This document shows positions 22,463-33,990 of a stretch of DNA of 64,000 nt, piece by piece. The stretch comes from Calliphora vicina. Its lineage: Eukaryota; Arthropoda; Insecta; Diptera; Calliphoridae. Every line of letters starts with the position of its first letter. Within the stretch, counting starts at the first letter, position 1. Both the position numbers and the translations under genes were made by a program. The stretch is from the NCBI RefSeq assembly GCF_958450345.1, contig NC_088784.1, forward strand, positions 61,179,247 through 61,243,246, in the 5' to 3' direction. Under the pieces are notes generated by a model, which had not been told where the DNA came from, did no database searches, and worked only from the letters and a program-made list of their open reading frames with translations.

Positions 22463-23373
22463 TAAGTACTTTTGAATACGTCAGATAATAATTCAAATAT
22501 TAAACTACAACTAATTAATTCAAATAGTATTTAGTAGTCAATTCAAACAATAATGGCATGTTATTACAACAACCACTTTTTTGGATATATTACTTGACTA
22601 CAACTTATAAATCTGACAATTTAACAACTAATTTCGATGATATACTAAACAAATTGTAGACATATACATATTTTAAGATAAATTGTATCTCATTCTTTCA
22701 TGATTTGTTCTTAAACGATATATAATTTGTACCTCTCAGCCTAGCAACTATATAATATATTTACTAAAAGCTATATAAAAGCTTTTCCAACAATAACAAA
22801 GTGCAGCAATTTATTTCACAGCTTCTTTACTTTTTTTCAAAATCATCAAAATCATAAAAGCTCACAAATATAAATACACAAATATGAATCCTATTTAACA
22901 ACCTCCAAAAAATACATTTTTTAAAAAGGTTGCTTTTATATTTTTTCAAAAAAAAAAATCCTGCAAAAATTGTTTATAAATTGTGTATTATTCATGTAAA
23001 CGAAACATAAAAGATGAGAAAGTTGAGTGGTGGGAAATAGAATTAACAATAAGAAAAAAAAGAAAACACACTCACTCAGAAAATATATGGAGACCTTTAA
23101 CGCAATTGTGAAAACAGTAACAGCCAGTACTTTGTCATACTAATTGCTGCACTTTGTAAGTGTCACAACAGACTCTAACTAACATAGATACAAATAAATT
23201 CATACACTTACACACACACACTCATTTATAGATACATACATGTGCAAATGCTGAATTACATTTTTTTTATGAATAGTAAAAGTGAAATTTAGAAGAAGAC
23301 TTTGAAACTTTATTCAAACTTCAGTACTCAATGTGCACTCCACATACATAAATACTATACAAACATTTAGAGA
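22463..23373. other. Quiet intron sequence with simple repeats
   Basis: AT-rich with a CA run near 23213-23223 and A/T homopolymers. A TATATAAAAGC sequence lies near 22773 but nothing else supports a promoter. No coding signal was seen. Confidence 0.4.
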
Positions 23374-23375
23374 TA

Positions 23376-23596
23376 CAGAGAGCCTCAAAAGTGAGTAAAC
23401 ACCAGAGAATTTTTTGATCAGGAAAATCATTATAGTCGATTTAAATCTTTTTTTTTTCAGAACCGAATTTATTATTCAGCCCAATATCCAACAAATCGAA
23501 GCTTTTAAATTTTAATGGATGGATAGATTTTAGGATTTTCATTATCTTAATAAAATCAAATAATTTGTGGCGTTTACTCACTTTTGAGGCTCTCTG
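23376..23596. mobile_element. Tc1/mariner-type MITE flanked by TA
   Basis: The ends CAGAGAGCCTCAAAAGTGAG and CTCACTTTTGAGGCTCTCTG are perfect inverted repeats. They extend a few bases further inward (TAAAC / GTTTA) and are flanked by TA on each side (23374-23375 and 23597-23598). At 221 bases with no coding, it is a non-autonomous element. The end sequence resembles Tc1-group termini. Confidence 0.9.
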
Positions 23597-23639
23597 TACA
23601 TGTACTTATATATCTATATACAGAGACGAGGGCTGAATT

Positions 23640-24940
23640 TTGAACTCAAAATTGCCTAACCAACCAACTATGAAGACACATGTTGTCCAAATGATCGAAA
23701 TTGCAGTTGGGCAGAACAAATGTAAAGTAAATTATTTTGACTTGAATTGGTCAAGCTTTTATTGGATATACGGAAACATTGCTGAAAAGCGGGAATTGAG
23801 AATACAACTATGCATGATCCACAGAGAGTACTTAAAGGACGTCAAGGGTGATATAGCCTGAATATAATTGCCCTCGAGCGTTTGCCCCAAAAGAACTTTC
23901 CGTGGGCTTAACAGCGCTCAAAATACATTACACAAGAATATCCTTAGGAGAGGATAAGTGGTATGATGACTCTGTTGGATGCAACTGTAGGGTTACCCTA
24001 TAGAGATGAGTAATTTAGAGATTACCGATCCCTTGGTTTCCCTCATAAATATATGGTAAAACCATGAGTCTCTTTAGAAATCCAGAAGTTCTGAATCGTG
24101 ATGGGTTTCTCCCTGGTCGCTACAAATTGCATTCTAGTTAATATGCCCTATATAAACCCTGGCAAGTCTCAAAACTCATCTACTGATCGTCGCCATTCGT
24201 TGGTGGTTTCAGATCTAACATTCCTATTTAACACTGACCAGGCTCTGAACACATAGAACTACTAAATGAATTATGTGTAGAAAATCCTTTTCGGATCAAT
24301 AAAATAATCAGTAGATCTACCTTGAATGAAGCCGTCAAGAGTACACAAGATCATGAGGCAATACTTGTGACGTTGCCTTTGAGTAAAGGACAATCAGTCT
24401 TTTGTATGTTAGAAATAAAGTTAAATATCCTATTAGATGTGCTAAATGCTTTTTCCATCTTTCGAATCAGCCGATGAGTAATAGTTGGAAATGTTAAAGA
24501 TCTGTACGATCTGTGTGAACTCAAGGGAAATTAAACTAGGCCTAGTAAGACATATCCATGTCAAAGCCTAAGAAAACGAGCAAACAATACCCCTTATTAA
24601 AAACATCAGATACCTAAACTATTCCTCGGATAGGAAAACAATGCATACATAAAAACAAATACAAGAGTTGCAATCAGCTACAAAAATTGTTAAAAAGAAG
24701 AGAAGAAGTCGAAATAAACAAGAATTAATACGTGGATATCCGAGAAATCGACACAGGACTATAGGAAATTGGTGAATTAATGTCATAGATCCAAAGAAAT
24801 CAGTAATACGAACTTCTCTTTAAACTTAAGTATACTGGTGAAAAATAATTTTAAGAAATCTATGGAGGATACAATGGCAAATTTGGCAGTTGGGAGTTTT
24901 TCTTATTTAAAATGGAATTGGTTACATGGGAGTAACGTTC
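23640..24940. other. Less AT-rich, eroded TE-like sequence
   Basis: This 1.3-kb stretch has clearly higher GC and words such as GAAAAGCGGGAATTGAG, CGTTTGCCCCAAAAG and GGCAAGTCTCAAAACTC. It has the look of degraded coding DNA, but no frame stays open long enough. An open frame at 23640-23861 (MNSKLPNQPTMKTHVVQMIE...) was not recognised. It is probably an old retroelement, family unknown. Confidence 0.35.
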
Positions 24941-25257
24941 TGAATTTTGTTTTAATAATGAGAAAGTAACTCTTTTCTTGACTTAAGCCGTGTGTTCATC
25001 ACCAAGTTTTCTTGTGGCAGTTGCTTCCAGAAGTGACTTCCAGAAGTTTTTTTTCGTGTAAACATGTATTAGAAGTCGACTTCCAGAAGTCACGGCCTGC
25101 AATTGCAGCAATCATGTGGAAACACATGTTTGTTGCTCGCTGGAAGTAACGTGAATAACTTGCTGTAAACTGCAAGTGTTTTGAAGACTTTCAGTTTATG
25201 GTATGCTCTTTTGTTTTCAGTTGTGTTTTTTATAAGTTCTTTTCCAAATTTATAAAA

Positions 25258-25440
25258 ATGGACAAAAATAAATTCGTTTGAAGTAGTTAAGAACACATTT
25301 GGTAATTGAAAAACAAGAAATTTAAACGCTTTAAAAGCAATAGCCCATGATATAGACGCGCCCGAAGAAGAGGTCAAAAGGCAATTGCACAACTTCCGAA
25401 CGCAGTTTGGCCGAGAAGGAAACAAAGAAAGGAAAACAAA
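25258..25440 (+). pseudogene. MADF-domain protein remnant
   Basis: From an ATG at 25258 the sequence reads MDKNKF, then FEVVKN in a shifted frame, then KNKKFKR. Finally one frame reads ALKAIAHDIDAPEEEVKRQL and HNFRTQFGRE (about 25329-25418). The order matches a MADF domain: start helix, aromatic/W region, YKNK..R, then A..aIa.el..p.eevk.k..nLRtqf.rE. MADF proteins bind DNA as regulators, and related ORFs occur in DNA transposons. At least two frameshifts and early stops make it non-functional. A LINE fragment begins just downstream. Confidence 0.6.
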
Positions 25441-25454
25441 TCTTCGTCCGCTTC

Positions 25455-26080
25455 TACTCCATCCAGTATGGAGCCTGCTGATATTCTCTCCATCGATGAA
25501 ATGAGGCTATCCATCTATACGGATGGGTTAAAAAAGGGCGATAGAGTGGGCGGGGGAGTATACATTCCTGAATACAGAATAAGAATATCCTTAAGACTCC
25601 TAAATGGATGCAACATCCTTCAGGCCGAGGTAGAGGAAGAGACCATCCTACACTTCTTTTGTATTCTTTTGTTATCTGCGAAGGAACTAAGGTGGATAGA
25701 CGCCTTCATCAGGGAAAGCAGATGGTTGATAAGACCGGATATGCATATTGTACATCTTAGGGAACCAGCAACTATCCCATGATGGTCTGCGTTAGCTGAA
25801 TTCTTAACCACTCTCCTCCTTCTCCTCTCATTTATATATACACTCTACTCTTGCAAATGTCACTATAATTTAATCTATAGATTTCCCTTTTCTTCAACTT
25901 TTATTTCTCTTTTCTTTCTGTTTTCATTTTCTTCTTCAGGTATCACAAATGGAACGATTTTAGACCTAAGTGAACTGTACGAGACGAAGGTTTTGGACGG
26001 CTGCCTGAATACCATACCATCATTTCTCACCCAAAAACTTCTCTTTGTTTCTTTTTTTAATTTTTTCTTCTTAAATTAAT
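25455..26080 (+). mobile_element. Non-LTR retrotransposon 3' end with internal deletion
   Basis: The frame 25468-25782 starts in an RNase H domain: SIYTDGLKKGDRVGGGVYI with the catalytic-D motif YTDG, then RISLRL and CNILQAEVE. It jumps directly to EETILHFFC and LRWIDAFIRESRWL, which resembles the C-terminal CCHC-type tail (eEt.lHflC.CpaL...R...l) of Jockey/I-like LINEs. The middle of RNase H and part of the zinc knuckle are deleted. A pyrimidine-rich untranslated tail follows (25800-25940), then TTTTAGACCTAAGTGAACTG. It is dead on arrival, or decayed after insertion. Confidence 0.6.
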
Positions 26081-26310
26081 ATGCTGCGATGGCAGCCGCC
26101 AATCCTTTTTTGCCACAAGACATTTCTATACTGTCATTCTTAAAAAAAAACTAACTCTACTGCAAGCTGTACTCACATTGTGTGGAAACAAACTACTTCT
26201 GGAAGCAGACTTCAGCCAGTTTTGGTTTGAGTAGAAACACTTCAGCAAATACTTGCAGAAGTTCTTACGCAAGTGACTTGCTACTGCTTTACTTTTATCA
26301 CGGATGTCTC

Positions 26311-28560
26311 ATCCACTTCTATGTTTGAATTTTTACTTTTATATATGTATTACGGACATATTGGGGGTGTTGAGAATTAAATACTGGAACTAATGGGTTT
26401 TCCCTAATATGACACCGTGTACAAACATTGCACACAGTTGTATAACATTCTGAATTTTTAATAATGGGAAAGGGACCTTTTCCTGCCTTACGTTTATCCA
26501 TTTCGATGTTTGCATTTTTACACTTTTTGGCTTTATATTAATTTCTTTTTCATAATTTGACATCGAGTACCGGTTTTAATTCCTAAGGCTTCCTTCGAAG
26601 TGTGTTTTATATTTCAAAGCTAAAACTTGAAGCTTCCAAACTTAAAATATAATATAATAGAAATTTACAGTTCTCTGATACAAAATAACGTAATTTCTCT
26701 AACCACCTTCTTATAAAGTTGATAAGGCCATATTATTTAATAATGATGGTAACGATGGAAAATATAGTGTATAAAATGTGCAACTGTCTCTGTCTGTACT
26801 AAATTATTATCTTTATATTGTGTGACACACAGAAAACACGTATGTAAGTGTTTAAGAAAATATGGTGTCAGTTGTAAGACATCAATTACTGCAATATTCT
26901 TGCAACAACTCAAACACTTTTAATATTTATATTACTATAATACTGCGTGTACGTAGGAGCAGTATAAGGATGGCCCCCCAAAAAATAATGTTTGTTATAT
27001 TCATAAAGTAAAGAAAGTCCTTTCAATATCCCAGCAAGTCCAATTATTTTCCAATTTTCTTGGTTCTTAACAAACAATTTTGATTTTTGTAATGTTTATA
27101 CTTTTTTTAGCTTCTTACAAATGGAGCCAGTTTATTACTACTATACATATGAATGTTGGCATACATAATTGCAACATTAACATGTATGCACTTATGTATG
27201 GATATATGTTTGTATAGGACACATGTTGAGACTTCATTATAATGAATAGTGAAGAAGGAAAAAGCCTTTTTCCTTTTGCCTTTTACAATAAACTGAAAAG
27301 TGTTGTGATGTTTTACAGCTCATACAAAATGTTGCAAATATCAAAGACTTTGTAAGAGTAGAAATTTAAGTGTGTTTTACAAATACATACATACAACAGA
27401 CATGTGTTCGTATTTGTATTTGTGTAGCTTGGCTTAAGGGTGCAGCAACAACAACATTTTGCTAACAAAGCTCAATTGAAAGCAATCTCTGTTAACCAGC
27501 ATCAACAAAAACAAAAATACCCTGCCCCACAACCTCCAACACCACCACAACAACAGCTACAATAAGATGGGAAAACTCTAAATGTCGGCTTCTTTTCTGT
27601 CTTCACATACGAGAACTTTTATGTTGATTTAAGTGTTAAAGTGTGCAACAAACAACAACTAACTATAGCAAGAAAATGAAGAAGAAGAACACAAGACACA
27701 CACACACCATTAATGACAACAATGTGTGGCAACAACAACCACACTAGTGGCTGCTGCTGCAACAACAATATTCTAGTACTATATACATTTGTACATAGAT
27801 ATATACATATATTTAGGTATAAATCTAATGTTAACAACATGTTTTCTTTTTTGGTTGAAAAAGCTTAAGAGGATGTATATTTTTACAAAGTTGCAATATG
27901 TGCTTGGGTTGGTGCAAGTGTTTATGTTGTCATTGTTGTTGTCATAAGTGTTGGCATAAATTGCACAATTTGTTTTCGCTTAAAAACTAGATGTATGCTG
28001 TATGTATTAAGAAAAAGGACTAAAGTTATTGTATCTATACACACATATGCACATATTTTATTGTCTTTTTATTTGTAGTTGCAATGTTAGCAAATTTAAT
28101 TTATTTCTATTTAATATGGGTGGCAGAATTGATAATTAGTTTAAAGAAGTGGTGATGGATATTTATATGTCAACATTTTTCCAACATTTTGTAATGCTTT
28201 AAATGTCAAAATTGCATTTTTTGTCCAAATTGGACAAATATAACGAAATATTCAAACAAATATTCGGGGTGTATTTAATTTATTTGTAAGAAACATTCCG
28301 AAATACGTATTAGTGTAAAAGTGTAAAAAACATAATAAAAAAATTAGTGTTTTATATTTGAAGTACAGGATAAGCGTTAGGAAATTGACATAATTTCCAA
28401 AATTTCATTAGCATTTATTACGAATCAAGAATATTCCCCTCTTTTAGCATGTTTTAAATATTTCATAAAATCAATTTTTCAAATAGTTCCATTCTTTAGC
28501 AGTTACCTTTTTATTACCACAAAATACCTTTTTAGTGGATTTAGCTGTTTTTTAAACCAT
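26311..28560. other. Quiet intron sequence with simple repeats
   Basis: AT-rich. It has CA/TG and CAA runs at 27440-27560 and 27690-27780 typical of fly introns. No exon or shared repeat was recognised. Confidence 0.4.
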
Positions 28561-28904
28561 TCATTGATCTACCGAAATGTATCGATGCTAAATCGAGCCA
28601 TACTTGTTAAAACTGGCCCAACGTCGCACAGTGGTACCCATAGATCAAAAAAAAAAAAATTCAGCTGGACGGGCAGCCTGCTTTTTTGCTAGAGATAAAT
28701 TTTTTAAAAAAGACATGGTTTCAAATTTTTTTTTATTTTTTTATTTTTTCACACATTTTTCCACAAATTTCAATTTTGATAACCCATAAGTAGGCACCTA
28801 AAATACGTAGTACACTTTTTAAATACTCATTTCATAGGTTGATCAATTATATATCATTTGCTTTTAAAGTTTTTGATTATCTCATTTGGTTCAAAAGATA
28901 AGAT

Positions 28905-29100
28905 TTTTGCAACGAAAAAACTCAAATGGCGCCACTTTGCGTCGTTTTCAATGAACCGAATCCCAAAATCCACAACAAACAGTGATTTTTTCGGGATTCA
29001 TTGGACGCTCTATCGTTCCGAATTCGACAATTTTGTTTGCAGACGCACCCATTCATCATCGCTGAAGATAATTTTTTGAAGAAAATTAGGGTCAGACTTT
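28905..29100 (-). pseudogene. Tc1/mariner transposase fragment
   Basis: On the minus strand one frame reads KIIFSDDE, the segment that holds the first catalytic D. A neighbouring frame reads MNGCVCKQNCRIRND, and after another shift ERPMNPEKITVCCGFW. Together this is the pattern F.kiiFSDEahf.lNG.vnKQNCRiW...P....kit.wCGFW of mariner-like transposases. The copy at 46140 belongs to the same family and shares KQNCR. At least two frameshifts are present. The N-terminal DNA-binding part and the other catalytic residues are missing. Confidence 0.65.
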
Positions 29101-29163
29101 TATAAAAAAATTGCATCATCTGAATGTGTTGTTAAACGCAATGGTAATTTGGCAAAACAAACC

Positions 29164-29312
29164 AGCGGAGTTCACTATTAAGTGCGAATGGTCTTGCATC
29201 ATTGCAAATGCAAAATTTTACAGTAATCTAATAACAAAATACTCACAAAAACCTACACAATATTGCACTTGCAATGATGCAAGACCATTCGCACTTAATA
29301 GTGAACACCGCT
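29164..29312. mobile_element. Near-perfect hairpin MITE (about 50-bp arms)
   Basis: AGCGGAGTTCACTATTAAGT at the left and ACTTAATAGTGAACACCGCT at the right are inverted. The pairing continues without breaks through GCGAATGGTCTTGCATCATTGCAA. The loop is about 50 bases. At 149 bases with such high arm identity it looks recent. No obvious target duplication was seen. Confidence 0.75.
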
Positions 29313-29519
29313 ACTGAATAAATGACAGCACAGGTAGGTGTAGCTTTAAAAATAGGGCCTCTATAAACTGTCACAATTCCGAAGTTTTTTTTTTAAATTT
29401 TCGTTTTTTAAGAGCCTAATTGGAATTTTTCTAAAATAACTTGATTCAGTATTTATTTGGTTAAAGGATTAATCCCACCACATTTTATTGAATTTGGTTA
29501 ATTTTTTAACCAACTTCCA

Positions 29520-30010
29520 TGATTATGTAAGCCAGCCAGTGATATCAGACTCCTAATTAATGCCTTTGAAGGCCAGTGCACAGTTCGTTACAAAACCTGC
29601 ATCTCCATCTCCTATAGGTTATGCAGAAGCGGACAGTCTAGTGTCGCCGTAGATATTCTCGATAAAGCAAGGCAAAAACTGAAGATGTTTATCCATATTA
29701 TCTCATGACAATTTCTACAGTAATTATTTAAAAGTAGATTCAAACACCTCTCGCAGTCATCCTTGCCCTGTCAACATAGCTACCATAAACCATATCTGAT
29801 CCCCTGAAAGCCCGAATAGAACCACCGATCCATCTAGTCTGGGTAGACCTATAAAATTCTATACACGACCTAAAGTATGGGACTGGAACTCTAACTAACT
29901 ATGTAGTCGGTTTCGTCGTCTTATAGACGATAGCCGGTTTTGGCCAGTGAATCGATATAGATGTAGTGATTAAACTAGGGAGAGATTTAATAGCAGGTTT
30001 TCCGTCAGTT
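29520..30010. other. Less AT-rich, eroded TE-like sequence
   Basis: GC rises and words such as GATCCATCTAGTCTGGGTAG and CGTCGTCTTATAGACGATAG suggest degraded coding DNA of a retroelement. No frame stays open and no domain was recognised on either strand. Confidence 0.3.
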
Positions 30011-30084
30011 ATGATGGATTGTAGATGAAAACTATTTGGTTTTGTGTAAGAAATTAAAAGAAAAAATAACGCCTTTTACGATTC

Positions 30085-30195
30085 GCAAATTTTGGCATGT
30101 TGAATCATAAATACCAAATTATTTTCCAGATACTCTGATTTTTGAAAAATCTATTCCACTCTATAGGCGTACAAATGACACGTACGTTGACATGG
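30085..30195 (-). repeat. Interspersed repeat, copy 1 of 2
   Basis: Its minus strand reads ACGTACGTGTCATTTGTACG, CCTATAGAGTGGAATAGATT and GGAAAATAATTTGGT. The plus strand at 43310-43400 shows the same order with few changes. Family unknown. Confidence 0.65.
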
Positions 30196-32498
30196 AACAA
30201 ATTGGGAAAAAAATCAAAATTTTCAAGATTGTCTCACTTTTTTTTACTACCCCAATTTTATTGATTGTTCAAACCAATGTAGCCTAAACAATAACAGATT
30301 ACGTAGTTAAATGTTATTTAACTTGGTTTCATATTTTGGATATTAAGGTGTTTTCCACAGACAAGCGGATATGGTGAAAATATCGGGGTTTTATAATCGC
30401 TTTTTATATTAAAAAATAATTGATTACAATAATAACTACTTACGCCACAGTGAGTCACAAAATTGTATGTATATAAAATTGCAGTCTTACCTGTAAATAG
30501 ATAGAAGAAAATATATATGAATATATGTAGTTGAATATACATAAATATATCATTAAATTACAATGTTGTTATTGAATAACAAGAGGAGTGTTGGCTATAT
30601 ATAAGTTCTTCCAGAGGACTTAGGATATTTCATCATACCACTTTTGAACGTTAATATTAAGCTACTATTGTCACATAATTTCCTGATTCTAAAAGCGTAT
30701 ATTTATAACTACTTTTCAGATTCTGTAATAACATTCTATGGAACAAGTTCTAGTTCTATATATCACCGAATTACAATTTTTCTTTGCCTCATATATTTCA
30801 CGGTTACTTATTAATCAAGCCACTCTAGATTACTCAAGCAAGTGTTGATCTACAACCATTAAATTAAAATAAAATTATACACATTTGCAATTCAAGAAAA
30901 CACATATGTATATCAGTTAGTAGAGCTGCTCTGTCTTTTATATTTTTTGGCCAAGATTAAAAGAGCACTTAAGAATTGTTTTGGTACTCCTAACCTAGAA
31001 AAATTTTGAAAATTGTTGGCTTTTTGTTAGTGGTGTTTGGTTGCTCTTGTTGCAGTTTATTTTAAAAGTTATTGTTGCTATAATAGCAATCATTTTGTAA
31101 TTTTAAATTGCTTTTATTTAGCTAAGCACAAATTTAATGTCAGACGAAATGTTTTTTTTCCACTTTGTTACCAAAAAAAAAAATCAAAGATTACAATCTT
31201 TTTAATAGACTTAGAGGCGTCAATTTGTGGTCGAAACTGAAATCTTTTGTTAAGTTTTTTTGTTGAGATTTCAGTATTTGTGGGGTGATTATTTATACAT
31301 TTGAGGTCTCTTGTTAGGTTAACAATGATTTTCAGTATTTTTTGGGCAATCTTTGACAATAAATCCTTAGTTTTTTCTATAAACTTTTTACAATAGTTTG
31401 GTTGTAGGGAAGCTATATGTTACAATATACATAGGTATTATAAGTTGTGCAAGACTTTTGTAACGCTTAGTATAAAATATTTCACACAAATGTTTAGTAG
31501 TTTTTCCAAAACATTTCCAAAAAGTACAGTCACGTGATTGTGATTCATAAAGAAATTCGTTTCAAATTTGCTGAACTAAACATTCTAACTCGAAAATTCT
31601 GTCTTTCTTAAATACTTTTTTTCTTATTTGCTTTTTTAATGACAGGGTTTTGCAATGGTCGCTAATGCCTGCATACATTTTCGTTATTTGTTGCATTTAA
31701 TTTAGAAAAGTCTTCTCACATTTTGATTACAACATAAAGTGAGGTGATTGCAAATGTCTGGCTTAGTTTTATTGTGAAAGATTTACAAACCAAAAAAAAA
31801 AAAAAAAAATTAAAATGATTTGCAGTGTTTGTGCTGATTGTGAATACTTACAATGGACACTCAAATAAGTAAACTTTTTTTAAAGCATTTTAAATACAGT
31901 TGAAATTAGGTTAATTTGAGGCTTAAGTTTAATGTGATTTCGCTTTTGACTGCTAAAACAAACATGTTATTTGTTATTGCAATTTAGCTTTAGGAAATAT
32001 TTGATTTAAAATTAATCACATTAATTTTAAGCTTAGAAGAAAAATGTGTTAAGGGATTAAATCCTTATAATTAGGACGCATTTATAAATAAAATTATGCG
32101 CCTAAAAATAGGCAATATATTTATTAAACGAAATCGTTATTAAAACGATAAACAGCAAAAACAAAATAGATCAATACTCGTTGTTTGATTGTTTTCATCA
32201 TTTAATAATGTTTATTTTACAAAGCATTTTAAGGCGTATAATTTTATATATAAATGCATGAAGATCCACCAACTATTTATCATATTTATGAGTTTTATAC
32301 CAGTGATCGGCATAAAGAGAACATGTTCATGGATTATAATAACCTCTTATATAGTTTCATCCATTTCATCCGTTTCATCATTCAATCTAACATTTCTGGC
32401 CTCTGGTGCCTCAAAATTTCTCAAAATTAAAATAATTGCTTTAAAATAAACATGGCTTTTAAATATCTACTGCATATTTTAAGGAGTCTTAAAGCTTA
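30196..32498. other. Quiet intron sequence
   Basis: AT-rich with homopolymers, for example an A run near 31793-31809. No coding signal or shared repeat was recognised. Confidence 0.4.
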
Positions 32499-33990
32499 AT
32501 GTATATACATTAGGGTGGCCCCAAAATTTAAGTTGCGGATGTTCCCACCTAAAATGAAAATTTGATTCATTCTAAGACTACGTTTTGAATTTTTTTCGTC
32601 TTGGGGTCAATATTTGGCGAGCTGGATCGAAGGATAAAAAGGTCCTTTTTTGAGGTTTTTACATTTTTTCCATATTTCTTCCAAAGGAAGTATATGTAAA
32701 TTTGGTATCATATGAAAGGTCTTTGAGAGACGCATTCAATTGGTTAAAAGAAATTTAAAAAAAAAAAATTTTAATTAAAAAATTTTAAAAATTTTCGACA
32801 AAATTTTAGTTTTTTTTAATTTTTTCATAGAATTTATTCAAATACATAGATGAAATTTCTTGATCATAAACATCATGTAATTTCACCGAAATGGTTTTTC
32901 TCGTTTTTTAAAATTCAGTCCAGTTCAATGTTTATTCAAATTTGTTTAAACCCAATTTCATCCCTATCTGTTAAGCAGTTTTTCACATGTTACTTAAAAT
33001 TAACAACAACATTCCAAAGGAATAACATTAAAATAATCATTATATCGCGATGTATAGTAAATGTTTTAGCTTAAATTTAAATATTCGTAGTGTAACAAAA
33101 GAAAAGTATAAGAATTTATACATCGATGGAAAGCTTATAAAATTTGAGTTATTTTGATGCCCATACATATACTATGAATTGAGTACAGAGATTGTCAGAT
33201 AGGGATGAAATTAGGTTTAAACAAATTTGAATAAACATTGAACTGGATTGAATTTTAAAAAACGAGAAAAACCATTTCGGTGAAATTACATGATGTTTAT
33301 GATCAAGAAATTTCATCTATGTATTTGAATAAATTCTATGAAAAAATTAAAAAAAACTAAAATTTTGTCGAAAATTTTTAAAATTTTTTAATTAAAATTT
33401 TTTTTTTAAATTTCTTTTAACTAATTCAATGCGTCTCTCAAAGACCTTTCATATGATACCAAATTTACATATACTTCCTTTGGAAGAAATATGGAAAAAA
33501 TGTAAAAAACCTCAAAAAAGGACCTTTTTATCCTTTGATCCAGCTCGCCAAATATTGACCCCAGGACGAAAAAATTTCAAAACGTAGTCTTAGAATGAAT
33601 CAAATTTTCATTTTAGGCGGGAACATCGATACCTTATTTTTTCTCCATACAAACGGGGCCACCCTAATATACATATATAAAAATGAAATGGTCCATGTAT
33701 GTAATGGCATCACGTGAGAACGGCTGGAGCGATTTGGTTGATTTTTTTTATTCGCTTCGAAATTTTCAGGAGATAGTTTGTAAAGAAAAAAAAATTAAAA
33801 ATTCCGGGTAAAACTCGGAATTTTTTTTTTTGAGTCAGTCAACTGTAATAAAAAGCTCCCTAAAATATGCAGTACAAATTTAGATATTTTATTAGCAAAT
33901 AAATAAGAACAGGTAGGTTTATGTGGGTTGGGGAAACTTGATGAACTAAGATTAGTAAATGCTACCAGGCGAAGCCGGGCGGTTAACTAG
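32499..33990 (+). mobile_element. Non-autonomous Helitron, split near its 5' end
   Basis: The body from 33675 reads ATATAAAAATGAAATGGTCC, CATCACGTGAGAACGGCTGG and AGCGATTTGG. It ends GGCGAAGCCGGGCGGTTAACTAG before a T (33990). The copy at 63119-63449 has the same order. The Helitron 5' TATATATATAAATG lies partly before the fold-back element (32499-32510) and partly after it, so that element inserted a dozen bases into the Helitron. Without the insert the Helitron is about 330 bases and encodes nothing. Confidence 0.7.
32511..33666. mobile_element. 1.16-kb fold-back element with 8-bp target duplication
   Basis: The ends TAGGGTGGCC and GGCCACCCTA are flanked by the identical octamer ATATACAT at 32503-32510 and 33667-33674. 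The two arms (32511-32970 and 33196-33666) are inverted copies of each other over about 460 bases with only scattered differences, for example around 17 to 30 bases in from the ends. The unpaired spacer is about 225 bases. The 8-bp duplication points to hAT (or P-type) mobilisation. No transposase is encoded. Transcribed from either strand, it would form a very long hairpin. Confidence 0.9.

Larger units (their letters stand above)
24995..26305 (+). mobile_element. Possible MADF-encoding DNA transposon interrupted by a LINE
   Basis: Both outer parts carry AAGTNGCTTCCAGAAGT-type words: 25019-25093 on the left, and 26188-26280 inverted on the right. GTGGAAACACA-like words sit further inside on both sides. 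Between them lies a MADF-domain remnant, then a LINE 3' end. Some PIF/Harbinger elements encode a MADF/Myb-like partner protein, so such an element is plausible. No transposase was found and the ends are not defined to the base. Confidence 0.35.

Noticed and set aside
22765..22820. TATATAAAAGC as a TATA-box promoter for a 5' exon
   Set aside because: AT-rich DNA yields such words often. No initiator, splice donor or conservation could be shown, and the word is on the strand opposite to Zasp52.
28590..28680. CGTCGCACAGTGGTACCC as a Transib-like CACAGTG end
   Set aside because: Only one side was found. No mirrored end or 5-bp duplication was visible.
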